Numbered from the stretch's first letter, positions 54,700-62,971 are shown. The stretch is 64,000 nucleotides of DNA from Bin55 sp965220235 (GCA_965220235.1 OZ244815.1:3038001-3102000); one strand, 5' to 3'. The notes: generated from the letters alone by a model not told the origin. Numbers and translations: made by a program.

Positions 54700-56172
54700 T
54701 TAGTTGATACTCCCGGTCGTCTGAACATACTCCCGATAGTCAGCAAGTAACGACGTGTTGGTTCGCTCTTCATACGGGCGCATGTGATCTTCGATGAGTT
54801 GATTTACGTCGTCTTGATAGTCTGATTCATCAATATAGTTGCGCGTCTCACCGCCGTCCTCTTCTCTATCGAACAGTAAGTCCAACTTCTGGTCTTCAAT
54901 ACGCATCGACAACGTGAAGCGATCCGTCGTAATCGCAGTCTGTCCAAATAGTTCACTAAGTACCGCTGGCTTTCCTTGGTGTAGAGCGGCATCGCTTTCG
55001 CCACACTCAAGATATGGTAGAAGAGATCTCCCGAGGCTGTCGGTGAGAGGCGAAGCGTCCGCTATCGCCAACATTGTCGCGGGCAGATCAATCTGTTCGA
55101 CGAGTGCGTTGCTTTTCAACGAATGATCATATTTCGGCGGTCTGATTAGACACGGAACGTGCATCGCCTTCTCGTAAAACACCGCTTTGCCTTGCAGACC
55201 ATGGTCACCAAGCATCTCACCGTGATCTGAATTGAAGATAACCCAAGTATTGTCCAAGATACCTTGGCGATCTAACGCATCCATGACCCGGCCGACCCAT
55301 TCATCAATCAGCGTTACGTTAGCGTAATACCAAGCGCGCCATCGTTGACGTTGAAAACGTGTTGCACGAGCTACAGACGGTGAACGGTTTCGAAAACCTT
55401 CTAGAAAACGACTCGGCGCATCCTCGAGCTGGAGTTCGCCGGGGTTCAATTCGTCAATCTCGTACATATCACGGTAGGTCGTCGGACCATCGTATGGATC
55501 GTGGGGACCAGTGAATTGAATCTGTAGGTAAAACGGTTTCGAATCGTCGTATCGCTCAATCCACTCAACCGCCTTGCGACCGATGAAGGAATCTTCGTCT
55601 TCTCCGGGTGGGACCGGTGATGGCTCTTGTCCCCACGGTGTCATATTGCCGCTGCGCATCTCCGCAAACCATGCACGGATGAACTTCCGATGCATATCGA
55701 GCCAGCCATTTACAGCAAGATGATCCGTGTAATGGCAGTCCATCCACGCGGTTTCTATCGGATCATTGAGTTCGAGACAGTCGTCAAATCCCCATCGATT
55801 CAGGACGTGTTCCATCTCTTTCACGTGTATACCAGGCTTCCCGCCTGCGCCGTGACGCCAAAGATGGGTCTTCCCAATAACAGCAGTGGCATATCCAGCT
55901 TCGCGGATGTTCCGAACGTGGCTTGGACCTGACGGGTCTGCGCCACTCCGATTACTCCAAATCCCGTTCTCTCGAACTAACTGACCCGTCATCAGGCAGG
56001 TTCGAGCCGGAACACACAGCGGCGAGTTAGACATACACCTCTCAAAGAGAATCCCCTGAGCTGCGAGTCGGTCGAGATTAGGTGTCAGTGCTTCTCCACC
56101 CACGGCGCCTAGGCAGTCCGCTCGCATTTGATCTGCGAAGATGAAGACGAGGTTTGGTTTTGTGGCTGTCAT
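54700..56172 (-). CDS. Formylglycine-type sulfatase
   Basis: 490 residues. Metal site FIFADQMRADCLGA, the formylglycine motif C-x-P-x-R in PLCVPARTCLMTG, then FYLQIQFTGPHDPYDGP, IFNSDHGEMLGDHGLQGK and KAMHVPCLIRPP. Unlike the plus-strand relative at 33056, it keeps the Cys needed for formylglycine. No signal peptide, so the enzyme appears cytosolic, which suggests it acts on an imported small sulfate ester. First gene of the operon that continues with the LarA-like gene three bases later. An anaerobic or FGE-type maturase is not in the window. Confidence 0.92.
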   Translation of the reverse strand: MTATKPNLVFIFADQMRADCLGAVGGEALTPNLDRLAAQGILFERCMSNSPLCVPARTCLMTGQLVRENGIWSNRSGADPSGPSHVRNIREAGYATAVIGKTHLWRHGAGGKPGIHVKEMEHVLNRWGFDDCLELNDPIETAWMDCHYTDHLAVNGWLDMHRKFIRAWFAEMRSGNMTPWGQEPSPVPPGEDEDSFIGRKAVEWIERYDDSKPFYLQIQFTGPHDPYDGPTTYRDMYEIDELNPGELQLEDAPSRFLEGFRNRSPSVARATRFQRQRWRAWYYANVTLIDEWVGRVMDALDRQGILDNTWVIFNSDHGEMLGDHGLQGKAVFYEKAMHVPCLIRPPKYDHSLKSNALVEQIDLPATMLAIADASPLTDSLGRSLLPYLECGESDAALHQGKPAVLSELFGQTAITTDRFTLSMRIEDQKLDLLFDREEDGGETRNYIDESDYQDDVNQLIEDHMRPYEERTNTSLLADYREYVQTTGSIN

Positions 56173-56204
56173 ACCTCATATTGTGCCGATTTATCCAGCA
56201 CAAA

Positions 56205-56233
56205 TAAAAAGCCCCACACAAATGTGTGGGGCT
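56205..56233 (-). terminator. Rho-independent terminator after amidohydrolase 3
   Basis: On the minus strand, an AGCCCCACAC/GTGTGGGGCT 10-bp stem with an ATTT loop, followed by a TTTTTATTTG tract. It lies about 85 bases after the amidohydrolase stop and only 33 bases before the sulfatase start, so the sulfatase operon must have its own promoter in or next to this small space. Confidence 0.9.
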
Positions 56234-56316
56234 CACTTGCAACGAATTGTGACTGACGTCTAGTTGTCGTTTACGGTGCCTATCTCTTCTCCAGGTGAGT
56301 TGGCGAATTCAGGTTT

Positions 56317-57972
56317 TTACGCCGAATTCCGCAATACTCGACCAGCACAATCGCCAGTCAACTCATCATCGCGAAGTACAACCTGTCCGTTGCAGACAGT
56401 CGCATGGTATCCGGCGGCGCGCTGGATAAATCGTGGCGCACCAAATGGAAAATCATGCACGATTTCCGGCATTCGTTCTTCAAGTTTGGCGATATCGAAG
56501 ACGTTAATGTCGGCTTTCTTGCCTTCCGCTAAAACGCCTCGGTCGTCTAAACCTAATACGTTGGCTGGCACGGCGCTAATTCTACGTACAGCCTCTTGAA
56601 TCGAATAAACGCCGCTATCTCGATGCCAGTGCGAGAGAATGAACGTTGACCAGCCGGAGTCAATCATCTGACTAACATGTGCACCAGCGTCACCCAAACC
56701 AGGCATTGCCCATTCAGTCGAGATTAGTTTCTGCAACTGACTTAAGTCAACATTGAAACCACGCATGTGGAACAACGCTTTGCCGTCTGTTTCGTCGGAG
56801 ATGCGAATGAAGGTCTCAACCGGGTGCTCGCCAGCAGCCTTGGCCATTTCAACGAGGTTCTGATCAAGGTTCTGGGTGTAGCACGGTCGAAGACCGTCAC
56901 CCATGTAGAACCACCGTTTCAAGCCATTGACTACTTGCTCATTTTGACCTTTGATCTCGTTGACCAACTTCGCGCGTTGCTCTGGGTCGCGAATCGCCTT
57001 CACTCGGCCTTCCAACGGCAGCTTACGTAACTCATTCCAGGCGGGTGTACGGAAAAAGTTGTCTGTTGAAAGACCGCCTACTCCGCCGCCGCTTCGCGGC
57101 ACAGTCACCGACGTTACGTTGAGTCCTTCTTCAAGCATCGCCGATACGCGCTCGTTGAGCCTCTCCGTACCAATCTCAGCAGCAGATGAGAACAATGCGC
57201 CGCGCGACGTGCGTGCTTCGTCTGCGATCAAATCCATTTCTGCATCAAAGTCCTTGAAGTCGGACACGGTCTGCATAAAGCCGCCGTATTTACCGACTTC
57301 TTTCGCAACTGCTCTGAGTTCGTCTCGGTCTGCGAACGTACCAGGAATCGATCGGCCATCAGGTAGACGATGACCCGGAAGTCTATTGGTCGAAAAACCT
57401 ACCGCACCTTCTTTGACTGATCGTCCTGCCAGTTCAGCAATCTGTCTAATTTCGTCATCTGTGGCGGGTTCTTCGACTGCACGCTCGCCCATCACATAGA
57501 AACGAATCGCACAGTGACCTGCCAAACCGCAAATATTGATCGATGGTCCGAGCGCTTCAAGGGCATCTAGGTAACCACCATAGAACTCCCAATTCCACGG
57601 CAATCCATGCAGGATCGCATTTTTGGGAATGTCCTCAACGGTCTCCATCATGCCTGCGAGAAACTCGCGGTCACTTGGTTTGCACGGTGCGAACGTGACA
57701 CCGCAGTTACCTAGTAGAGCGGTTGTTACACCATGCCATGACACGGACGTGACTTGAGGATCCCAACCAATCTGCGCATCAAGATGCGTGTGTAAGTCGA
57801 TGAAACCCGGAGATACGACAAGGCCATCCGCATTGATTTCTTCCTTGCCGTTGCCTTCAACTTGGCCAATGGCAGTGATCTGATCACCGTCAACAGCAAT
57901 GTCACCAGAATAGGGCTCCGCACCTGTGCCGTCAACAATTGAACCGCCTCGGATCACTAGATCATGGCTCAT
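56317..57972 (-). CDS. N-acyl-D-amino-acid deacylase-type amidohydrolase, paralog 3 of 3
   Basis: 551 residues, with the same layout as the copies at 7666 and 41214: HxH at 61-63 in LHTHLDAQIGW, LLGNCGVTFAPCKPSD, GHCAIRFYVMGERA, TVPRSGGG, and GLGDAGAHVSQ with the active-site Asp. It is closest in wording to paralog 2. The start ATG has GAGG upstream. Monocistronic, since a strong terminator follows. It is divergent from an enoyl-CoA hydratase gene; a perfect 16-bp palindrome lies between the two starts. Confidence 0.88.
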   Translation of the reverse strand: MSHDLVIRGGSIVDGTGAEPYSGDIAVDGDQITAIGQVEGNGKEEINADGLVVSPGFIDLHTHLDAQIGWDPQVTSVSWHGVTTALLGNCGVTFAPCKPSDREFLAGMMETVEDIPKNAILHGLPWNWEFYGGYLDALEALGPSINICGLAGHCAIRFYVMGERAVEEPATDDEIRQIAELAGRSVKEGAVGFSTNRLPGHRLPDGRSIPGTFADRDELRAVAKEVGKYGGFMQTVSDFKDFDAEMDLIADEARTSRGALFSSAAEIGTERLNERVSAMLEEGLNVTSVTVPRSGGGVGGLSTDNFFRTPAWNELRKLPLEGRVKAIRDPEQRAKLVNEIKGQNEQVVNGLKRWFYMGDGLRPCYTQNLDQNLVEMAKAAGEHPVETFIRISDETDGKALFHMRGFNVDLSQLQKLISTEWAMPGLGDAGAHVSQMIDSGWSTFILSHWHRDSGVYSIQEAVRRISAVPANVLGLDDRGVLAEGKKADINVFDIAKLEERMPEIVHDFPFGAPRFIQRAAGYHATVCNGQVVLRDDELTGDCAGRVLRNSA

Positions 57973-58013
57973 GGGGATGCCTCATTAATAACAGGTAACA
58001 GGCAATATTAATT

Positions 58014-58029
58014 TAATCTGCGCAGATTA
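58014..58029. promoter_or_regulatory. Perfect 16-bp palindrome in divergent promoter region
   Basis: TAATCTGCGCAGATTA, 42 bases upstream of amidohydrolase 3 and 114 upstream of the enoyl-CoA hydratase. A further half-site TAATCTGC occurs at 58103-58110. This looks like an operator shared by the divergent genes; the binding protein is unknown. Confidence 0.6.
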
Positions 58030-58143
58030 GAAACTGCGTTCACCCACTGTTTCTATACGAAGTTCGGTTTCCTTCAAAATTTAAGAAAACCGTGGGTGTA
58101 AATAATCTGCCCTCTATTCAGTTTGCTGAGGTGCACTGTCACG

Positions 58144-58977
58144 GTGTCTGACGATCAACCTTTATTAACAGAGCGGCGCGGAGAAACTGACGGGATCCTA
58201 TGGATCACACTTAACCGTCCCGAGAAGCTAAACGCATTGACGTTTCCATTGTTACGAGAACTTCGAGAGATTCTGTTTGATGCTCGATTCGATCGGAGTT
58301 TACGTTGCATCGTCATTACCGGTGCAGGACGCGGATTCTGTGCGGGAATGGACTTCAGCGGCGCAGCCAATCCCGATCCAGACCCGATCCCTGATGGTCT
58401 AACGCCAGAAATGCAAGACATTGAAGGTTATCGTCTCAATTTCCGTCATGAAACGGAAACCTACATCGCGCTTCGTCGCATGGAAATTCCGATTCTCGTG
58501 AGCGTTAACGGTCCTTGTGTGGGTGCAGGCTTCGATTTAGCAAGTCATTGTGATCTTGCAGTGGTCTCAAAGGCTGCACGTTTCCAAGTCGCGTATGTCA
58601 AGCGAGGACTCTACCCAGATCTCGGAGGATTTTGGTCTCTTCCGCGAGTTCTCGGCTGGCGTAAGGCGATGGAAATGATGATGACTGGTCGTTTCATGAG
58701 TGCGGAAGAAGCGCATGAAGCCGGGTTCAGCAACTACCTTGTTGAGCCTGATGAGCTCGAATCGAAGACAATGGAGTTAGCGCTCGAACTTGAAGCAGGA
58801 CCACCGATAGGTCAGAAGGTTGGCAAGCTGCTTGCGATTCGAACCTCTCATATGGATTTCGATACGGCCATGCAATGGTCCGAGTCCGTGATCCCATTAG
58901 TAGGACTGTCGCAAGATTTCAAGGAAGGACAAGCCGCGTTTCGTGAAAAACGCGATGCGAAATTTAGAGGATTCTGA
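58144..58977 (+). CDS. Enoyl-CoA hydratase/isomerase family protein
   Basis: 277 residues from the GTG at 58144, chosen because TGAGGTG lies about 10 bases upstream; an in-frame TTG at 58123 is also open. Crotonase features: WITLNRPEKLNALTF, oxyanion-hole segments VITGAGRGFCAGMDFSG and SVNGPCVGAGFDLASHCDLA, and PDLGGFWSLPRVLG with KAMEMMMTGRFMSAEEA. It hydrates or isomerises enoyl-CoA in fatty-acid or CoA-ester catabolism; a carboxylate in place of the second catalytic Glu (Asp in PDLGG) leaves the exact reaction open. A glutathione peroxidase follows 9 bases later. Confidence 0.92.
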   Translation: MSDDQPLLTERRGETDGILWITLNRPEKLNALTFPLLRELREILFDARFDRSLRCIVITGAGRGFCAGMDFSGAANPDPDPIPDGLTPEMQDIEGYRLNFRHETETYIALRRMEIPILVSVNGPCVGAGFDLASHCDLAVVSKAARFQVAYVKRGLYPDLGGFWSLPRVLGWRKAMEMMMTGRFMSAEEAHEAGFSNYLVEPDELESKTMELALELEAGPPIGQKVGKLLAIRTSHMDFDTAMQWSESVIPLVGLSQDFKEGQAAFREKRDAKFRGF

Positions 58978-58986
58978 GGATCAGTT

Positions 58987-59463
58987 ATGTCATTTCACGA
59001 CTACAACATGAAAGCGATCGACGGTACGGATGTATCGTTCGATCAATTCAAAGGTAAACACTGTTTGGTGGTCAACGTCGCAAGCGAATGTGGCTTTACC
59101 AAACAATATGAGGGTCTCGAAAGGCTACAGCAAGATTTCGCAGCGAAGGACTTTACGGTATTGGGATTTCCATGCAATCAATTCGGCGAGCAGGAACCAG
59201 GTACGGATGCGCAGATCTGCGAGTTTGCGCAATCGCAATATGGCACGTCATTCCCACTCTTCAGCAAGGTCGAAGTTCGTGATGACGGCGCATGTGATTT
59301 GTATCAGTGGCTTACATCTCAAAAAGCACGACCTAACGGTAAACCCAACATCGGCTGGAACTTCACCAAGTTCCTGATTGACGGCGACGGGAATGTCCTT
59401 GAGCGCTTCGAACCGCAGGTCACGCCCGAAGAAATTGCGAACACGCTGAACACGATTCTCTAA
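58987..59463 (+). CDS. Glutathione peroxidase (Cys type)
   Basis: 158 residues. NVASECGFTKQYEGLERLQ carries the peroxidatic Cys (not selenocysteine), GFPCNQFGEQEPG is the conserved middle motif with the Gln, and WNFTKFLID contains the Trp-Asn of the catalytic tetrad. GAGGA precedes the ATG by a good spacing. Cytosolic hydroperoxide reduction with thioredoxin or glutathione. Spaced 9 bases after the enoyl-CoA hydratase and probably co-transcribed. Confidence 0.95.
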   Translation: MSFHDYNMKAIDGTDVSFDQFKGKHCLVVNVASECGFTKQYEGLERLQQDFAAKDFTVLGFPCNQFGEQEPGTDAQICEFAQSQYGTSFPLFSKVEVRDDGACDLYQWLTSQKARPNGKPNIGWNFTKFLIDGDGNVLERFEPQVTPEEIANTLNTIL

Positions 59464-59648
59464 ACCAATCGCGCAGTGGCGACGTAAGAGTCGCTTCTGC
59501 CCTTAAACTAAAATCCGACGCTAGTTCACGCGCGCCACATACTGCTTTGCCAGCGGTCGGGCATTCGCACGAACGCTTTCTTGACCTACACGATCGTAGA
59601 TACAGCCGCAGCAACGTTTCTTGCCCGCTGCGGACTTAGGAGAACACT

Positions 59649-61304
59649 ATGGCTACTGTAAATGGCGCGACCCTGATGGCGCGGAGCCTTAAGCAACAAG
59701 GTGTCGACTATATGTTTGGCATCGTCGGTTTCCCGGTCCAGGGGGTAGCCGCAGCTGCCCAAAACGAAGGGATCACGTACATCGGGATGCGCAACGAACA
59801 GGCGGCAAGCTACGCAGCGCACGCGGCAGGTTACCTTACGGGTCGACCGCAAGCATGCCTGACAGTCTCCGGTCCGGGGGTCATCCACGCTTTTCCCGGA
59901 TTGGCGAACGCAAAAGAAAACTGCTGGCCGATGATCTTGATCGGTGGCGCTTCGCCCGTGTACCAAAACGGAATGGGTGCGTTTCAAGAGGAACGCCAGA
60001 CAGAGCTAGCTGCGCCATATTGCAAGTACGCCCACAACATTGAACACGCCGAGCGTATTCCTTACTACGTTGCGCAGGCGGTACAAAGTTCGATCTATGG
60101 TCGACCAGGCCCAGTTTATCTGGACTTTCCAGATGACATCATTCGAGCAGAAGTCGAAGAAGACGAAGTCCAATCGGTTTCTAAGGTCCCTGAACCACCA
60201 CGAACACTCGCTGACCCAAGCGCAATTGAAGGTGCACTAGATGCGCTCGAGTCTGCGGAGAAACCACTGGTTGTCGTAGGTAAAGGTATGGCATGGTCGC
60301 GAGCCGAAGATGAGGTTCGCGCGTTCATCGAGCGCACGCAACTTCCTTTCCTTGCGTCGCCGATGGGTAAAGGTATTCTGCCGGATGACGACCCTCTATC
60401 TGTGGGTGCCGCACGAAGTACAGCACTCCGTGAAGCGGACGTGGTGTTCTTAATGGGCGCACGTCTGAATTGGATCATGCACTTCGGACTACCACCACGC
60501 TTCAATAAAGATGTGCGAGTCATTCAGCTCGACATCAATCCAGAAGAGATCGGTCGTAACGTCCAATCCGAAGTGGCGTTGGTCGGTGACGGCAAGGCAA
60601 TCACGCAGCAACTAAATACGGCGCTCGGCAATCGACAGTGGTTCTACCCAGATGAAACTGAATGGCGCCAAACATTGAAAGCGAAGGCCGACGACAACGC
60701 CGAGGCAGTCAAGGGCATGATTGAAGACGATGCGTCGCCAATGAACTACTATCGGGCATTTAAAGACATCAACGAGTGGTTACCCGATGACGCGATCATC
60801 ATCGGTGAGGGTGCCAACACGATGGATATCGGACGCACGCAAATGCTCAACAAGCGAGCGCGGCATCGTCTAGACGCCGGCACGTATGGGACCATGGGTA
60901 TCGGTCTCGGTTTTGCGATCGCAGCCGCGGTCACCAATCCTGACCAACCCGTCGTATCCGTTCAAGGCGATTCCGCGTTCGGATTCTCTGGGATGGAAAT
61001 CGAAACGATGGTTCGTTACAAGCTACCCGTAAAACTCATCGTCTTGAACAACGGCGGTATTGGCGGCGGTATCGGTCCGCTCAAGGAAGGTCAAACGGTT
61101 CCCCCAGGTATCTTGACCTACGGAGCCCACTACGAAGGTATGATGGAAGCACTCGGTGGAAAAGGTTATTACGTTGAAGACCCCCAAGATCTGCGTGGCG
61201 CATTAGACGATGCGATGGCGTTTGATGGTCCGACACTAATTAACGTACCGCTCAATCCTCGTGCCGGACGCAAACCGCAACAGTTCGGGTGGCTCACTAC
61301 GTAG
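59649..61304 (+). CDS. ThDP-dependent 2-hydroxyacyl-CoA lyase / oxalyl-CoA decarboxylase-like
   Basis: 551 residues in three domains: N-terminal ThDP-activating domain with the Glu in MRNEQAASYAAHAAGYLTG, central domain, and C-terminal ThDP-binding GDSAFGFSGMEIE followed by NNGG. EGANTMDIGRTQML and HRLDAGTYGTMGIGLGFAIAA in variant form match the HACL1/oxalyl-CoA decarboxylase branch. HACL1 cleaves 2-hydroxyacyl-CoA to an aldehyde and formyl-CoA, the step after PhyH in phytanate alpha-oxidation. AGGAG precedes the ATG. Which of the two activities applies is not decided by the sequence. Confidence 0.9.
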   Translation: MATVNGATLMARSLKQQGVDYMFGIVGFPVQGVAAAAQNEGITYIGMRNEQAASYAAHAAGYLTGRPQACLTVSGPGVIHAFPGLANAKENCWPMILIGGASPVYQNGMGAFQEERQTELAAPYCKYAHNIEHAERIPYYVAQAVQSSIYGRPGPVYLDFPDDIIRAEVEEDEVQSVSKVPEPPRTLADPSAIEGALDALESAEKPLVVVGKGMAWSRAEDEVRAFIERTQLPFLASPMGKGILPDDDPLSVGAARSTALREADVVFLMGARLNWIMHFGLPPRFNKDVRVIQLDINPEEIGRNVQSEVALVGDGKAITQQLNTALGNRQWFYPDETEWRQTLKAKADDNAEAVKGMIEDDASPMNYYRAFKDINEWLPDDAIIIGEGANTMDIGRTQMLNKRARHRLDAGTYGTMGIGLGFAIAAAVTNPDQPVVSVQGDSAFGFSGMEIETMVRYKLPVKLIVLNNGGIGGGIGPLKEGQTVPPGILTYGAHYEGMMEALGGKGYYVEDPQDLRGALDDAMAFDGPTLINVPLNPRAGRKPQQFGWLTT

Positions 61305-61342
61305 ACTCCAAAGTCTGACGATCTTTGACATAATCACTTGTC

Positions 61343-61804
61343 ATGACTGATCGGACGAAAGAACCGATCGGCAAACTCGATCACATCGGGTTTGCCGTTC
61401 ACAGCATTGAGGAAGCCCGAAAGTTCTGGGAAGACCAGCTGGGCGCAACGCTTCAACGAGTTGTAGATCACCACAGTGGCGACTTTCGGCTTGGTATCCT
61501 CGACTTACATGGGTTCTGCATCGAGCTACTTGAACCGACGAATCCCGACGGATTCTTGCAGAAATATCTCGAGAAACGCGGTGAAGGTGTACACCACATA
61601 ACGCTGCAAACGCCAGAACTTATCGAAAAGGTCTCCGGTCTGGAAGAAGCTGGTGTACGCGTTGTGGATAAGCACTTTGACAAGGAAGAAGGCGGTGTTG
61701 ACGCATTCATTTCGCCTAAAAGTTCGCATGGCGTGTTGATCCAGCTTGGCGAGAACGTCGGTCCACTGAATAATCCGCCGTTTTGGGAAACGGACAAACC
61801 TTGA
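61343..61804 (+). CDS. VOC-family protein (methylmalonyl-CoA epimerase-like)
   Basis: 153 residues. Two beta-alpha-beta-beta-beta units of the vicinal oxygen chelate fold: KLDHIGFAVHSIEEARKFWE with metal His, IELLEPT with Glu, GVHHITLQTPELIEKV with the second His, and the later SSHGVLIQLGE with Glu. These are the metal ligands of methylmalonyl-CoA epimerase and glyoxalase-type members. It probably handles a CoA ester made by the neighbouring lyase. The next gene, the glutaredoxin-DinB protein, starts eight bases after its stop. Confidence 0.9.
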   Translation: MTDRTKEPIGKLDHIGFAVHSIEEARKFWEDQLGATLQRVVDHHSGDFRLGILDLHGFCIELLEPTNPDGFLQKYLEKRGEGVHHITLQTPELIEKVSGLEEAGVRVVDKHFDKEEGGVDAFISPKSSHGVLIQLGENVGPLNNPPFWETDKP

Positions 61805-61812
61805 AGCAGCCT

Positions 61813-62544
61813 ATGCCGGTCGTTTATTGGCAACCGGGATGAACCAGTTGCTTACGGGTTAAAGAATTCCTCTCGACCCGTGCGGTCGAGTTTGTATCCG
61901 CCAATATCCGAGAGGACGAGTCGCGGCAAGCTGAACTCAATGCGCTCGGTTTCAGCACCGTACCTATTGTCGTGGTCGGAAAACGAGCCGTACATGGCGT
62001 TGATTTGCAGCAAGTAGCGGGATTGATCGGGCTTGATTACAACTCAAAACCCGAACTTTCGCCCTCCGAACTTATAAACCGTCAAGTCGAATTTCTGTCG
62101 ATTCTCGATAGTACGATCGACAGCATCCCTGAAACCGCGCACGACCAGAAGGTTCCCGGTCGTGATCGAACGATTTGGAACCTCGTTGAGCACATGTGCG
62201 AAATCGCCCATGTCTATCAACGCGTTGCGGACGGTACATCAACTTTCGACACGGCAGCCGCGGACGCGGAAGTGACCGGTAAATCGACGCGCGAGCAACT
62301 TCACGCTTCACTTGACAGTCTCAAAGCCAAACTGAGTCATAAAAGCCACGAATACGAAACATACGTTGATACCTATTTCGGTCCCGCGTCGTTGCATTAC
62401 GTTCTCGAGCGTTGCACCTGGCACATCGCTCAGCATCTTCGACAGCTTGCTAGTCTTATGCGAAGCATCGATAAATCGATCATGCAAGAAATTGATACGG
62501 AGCTTCTAAATCAGCTACCCATCCCGAACGAGGTCTGGGATTGA
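61813..62544 (+). CDS. Glutaredoxin-DinB fusion, selenoprotein with in-frame TGA (UTSC)
   Basis: Full gene from ATG 61813, eight bases after the VOC stop. The frame runs MPVVYWQPG, then TGA at 61840-61842, then TSCLRVKEFL and on, in frame, to the stop at 62542. The TGA sits where glutaredoxin relatives have the first Cys of CTSC, so it reads as selenocysteine (Sec10, resolving Cys13). The glutaredoxin domain continues with STVPIVVVGKRAVHGVDLQ. From about residue 90 a DinB-like helical domain follows, with His in WNLVEHMCEIAH and in CTWHIAQHLRQL. A plausible SECIS hairpin lies downstream. Without recoding, only a 190-residue piece from GTG 61972 would be called, without the active site. Redox role inferred. 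Confidence 0.9.
61840..61842 (+). other. In-frame TGA read as selenocysteine
   Basis: Codon 10 of the glutaredoxin-DinB gene. The flanking codons give YWQPG before and TSCLRVK after, matching YWQPGCTSCLR-type glutaredoxins at every position except this one. Reading it as a stop would leave a nine-residue peptide. Confidence 0.85.
61872..61890 (+). promoter_or_regulatory. Candidate bacterial SECIS hairpin
   Basis: CTCGACC at 61872-61878 pairs perfectly with GGTCGAG at 61884-61890 around the loop CGTGC. The loop begins 36 bases after the TGA, at the far end of the usual range for bacterial SECIS elements, and has G at its second position, as SelB-recognised loops do. An alternative hairpin, ACGGGT/ACCCGT (61854-61859 with 61876-61881), excludes it but has a 16-base loop. 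Confidence 0.6.
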
Positions 62545-62545
62545 G

Positions 62546-62971
62546 TTGAGTCGAGCTTCACAGAAACGTCCCATCGGTGCGAAGAAATTCGTCATACTGC
62601 ACCACAGTAAGTGCTATCGAGATTCATTCCACTACCGTATTTACGCCGACTCTGAAATCGAACACCTTGAGAGCGACGACTTGAGCACCCAACACCCAAA
62701 CTCGATTGGAATCGAGTTAGTAGGAGATTTCGATCACGACCCTGTCCCCTCCGCGCAGTTGCAAGCGCTTAAAGATCTTCTACTAAAGCTCAAATTACGT
62801 TATCCTGCGATACAGGTTGGTGCGCATCGCCAAATCAGAGGCGACCGAAAAACCTCATGCCCGGGACGTCGATTTCCGATGCGCGAATTACGTGAATGGG
62901 CAGCCACCCACCTCATTGACCAACGTGACGATATCCTTCGCGAAGTGATCGAATCTCAATACCGCCCTTAA
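62546..62971 (+). CDS. N-acetylmuramoyl-L-alanine amidase-like (PGRP/Amidase_2) protein, short
   Basis: 141 residues from a TTG one base after the glutaredoxin-DinB stop. KKFVILHHSKC with the first zinc His, FHYRIYADSEIEHL, NSIGIELVGDFDHDP, then AHRQIRGDRKTSCPGRRFP with the second His and the Cys-Pro-Gly ligand, as in Amidase_2 proteins. The loop between HHS and HYRIY is about 20 residues shorter than usual, and there is no signal peptide. Family members cut the amide bond between MurNAc and peptide; with no export signal this one may recycle wall fragments, or the start may be further upstream. Confidence 0.75.
   Translation: MSRASQKRPIGAKKFVILHHSKCYRDSFHYRIYADSEIEHLESDDLSTQHPNSIGIELVGDFDHDPVPSAQLQALKDLLLKLKLRYPAIQVGAHRQIRGDRKTSCPGRRFPMRELREWAATHLIDQRDDILREVIESQYRP

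Noticed and set aside
59080..59090. Selenocysteine in the glutathione peroxidase
   Set aside because: The peroxidatic position is a normal Cys codon (NVASECG), so this gene is not a selenoprotein.
59473..59500. Imperfect hairpin after the glutathione peroxidase
   Set aside because: GCAG..GCGAC pairing with GTCGC..CTGC has an internal bulge and no T tract, so I do not call it a terminator.
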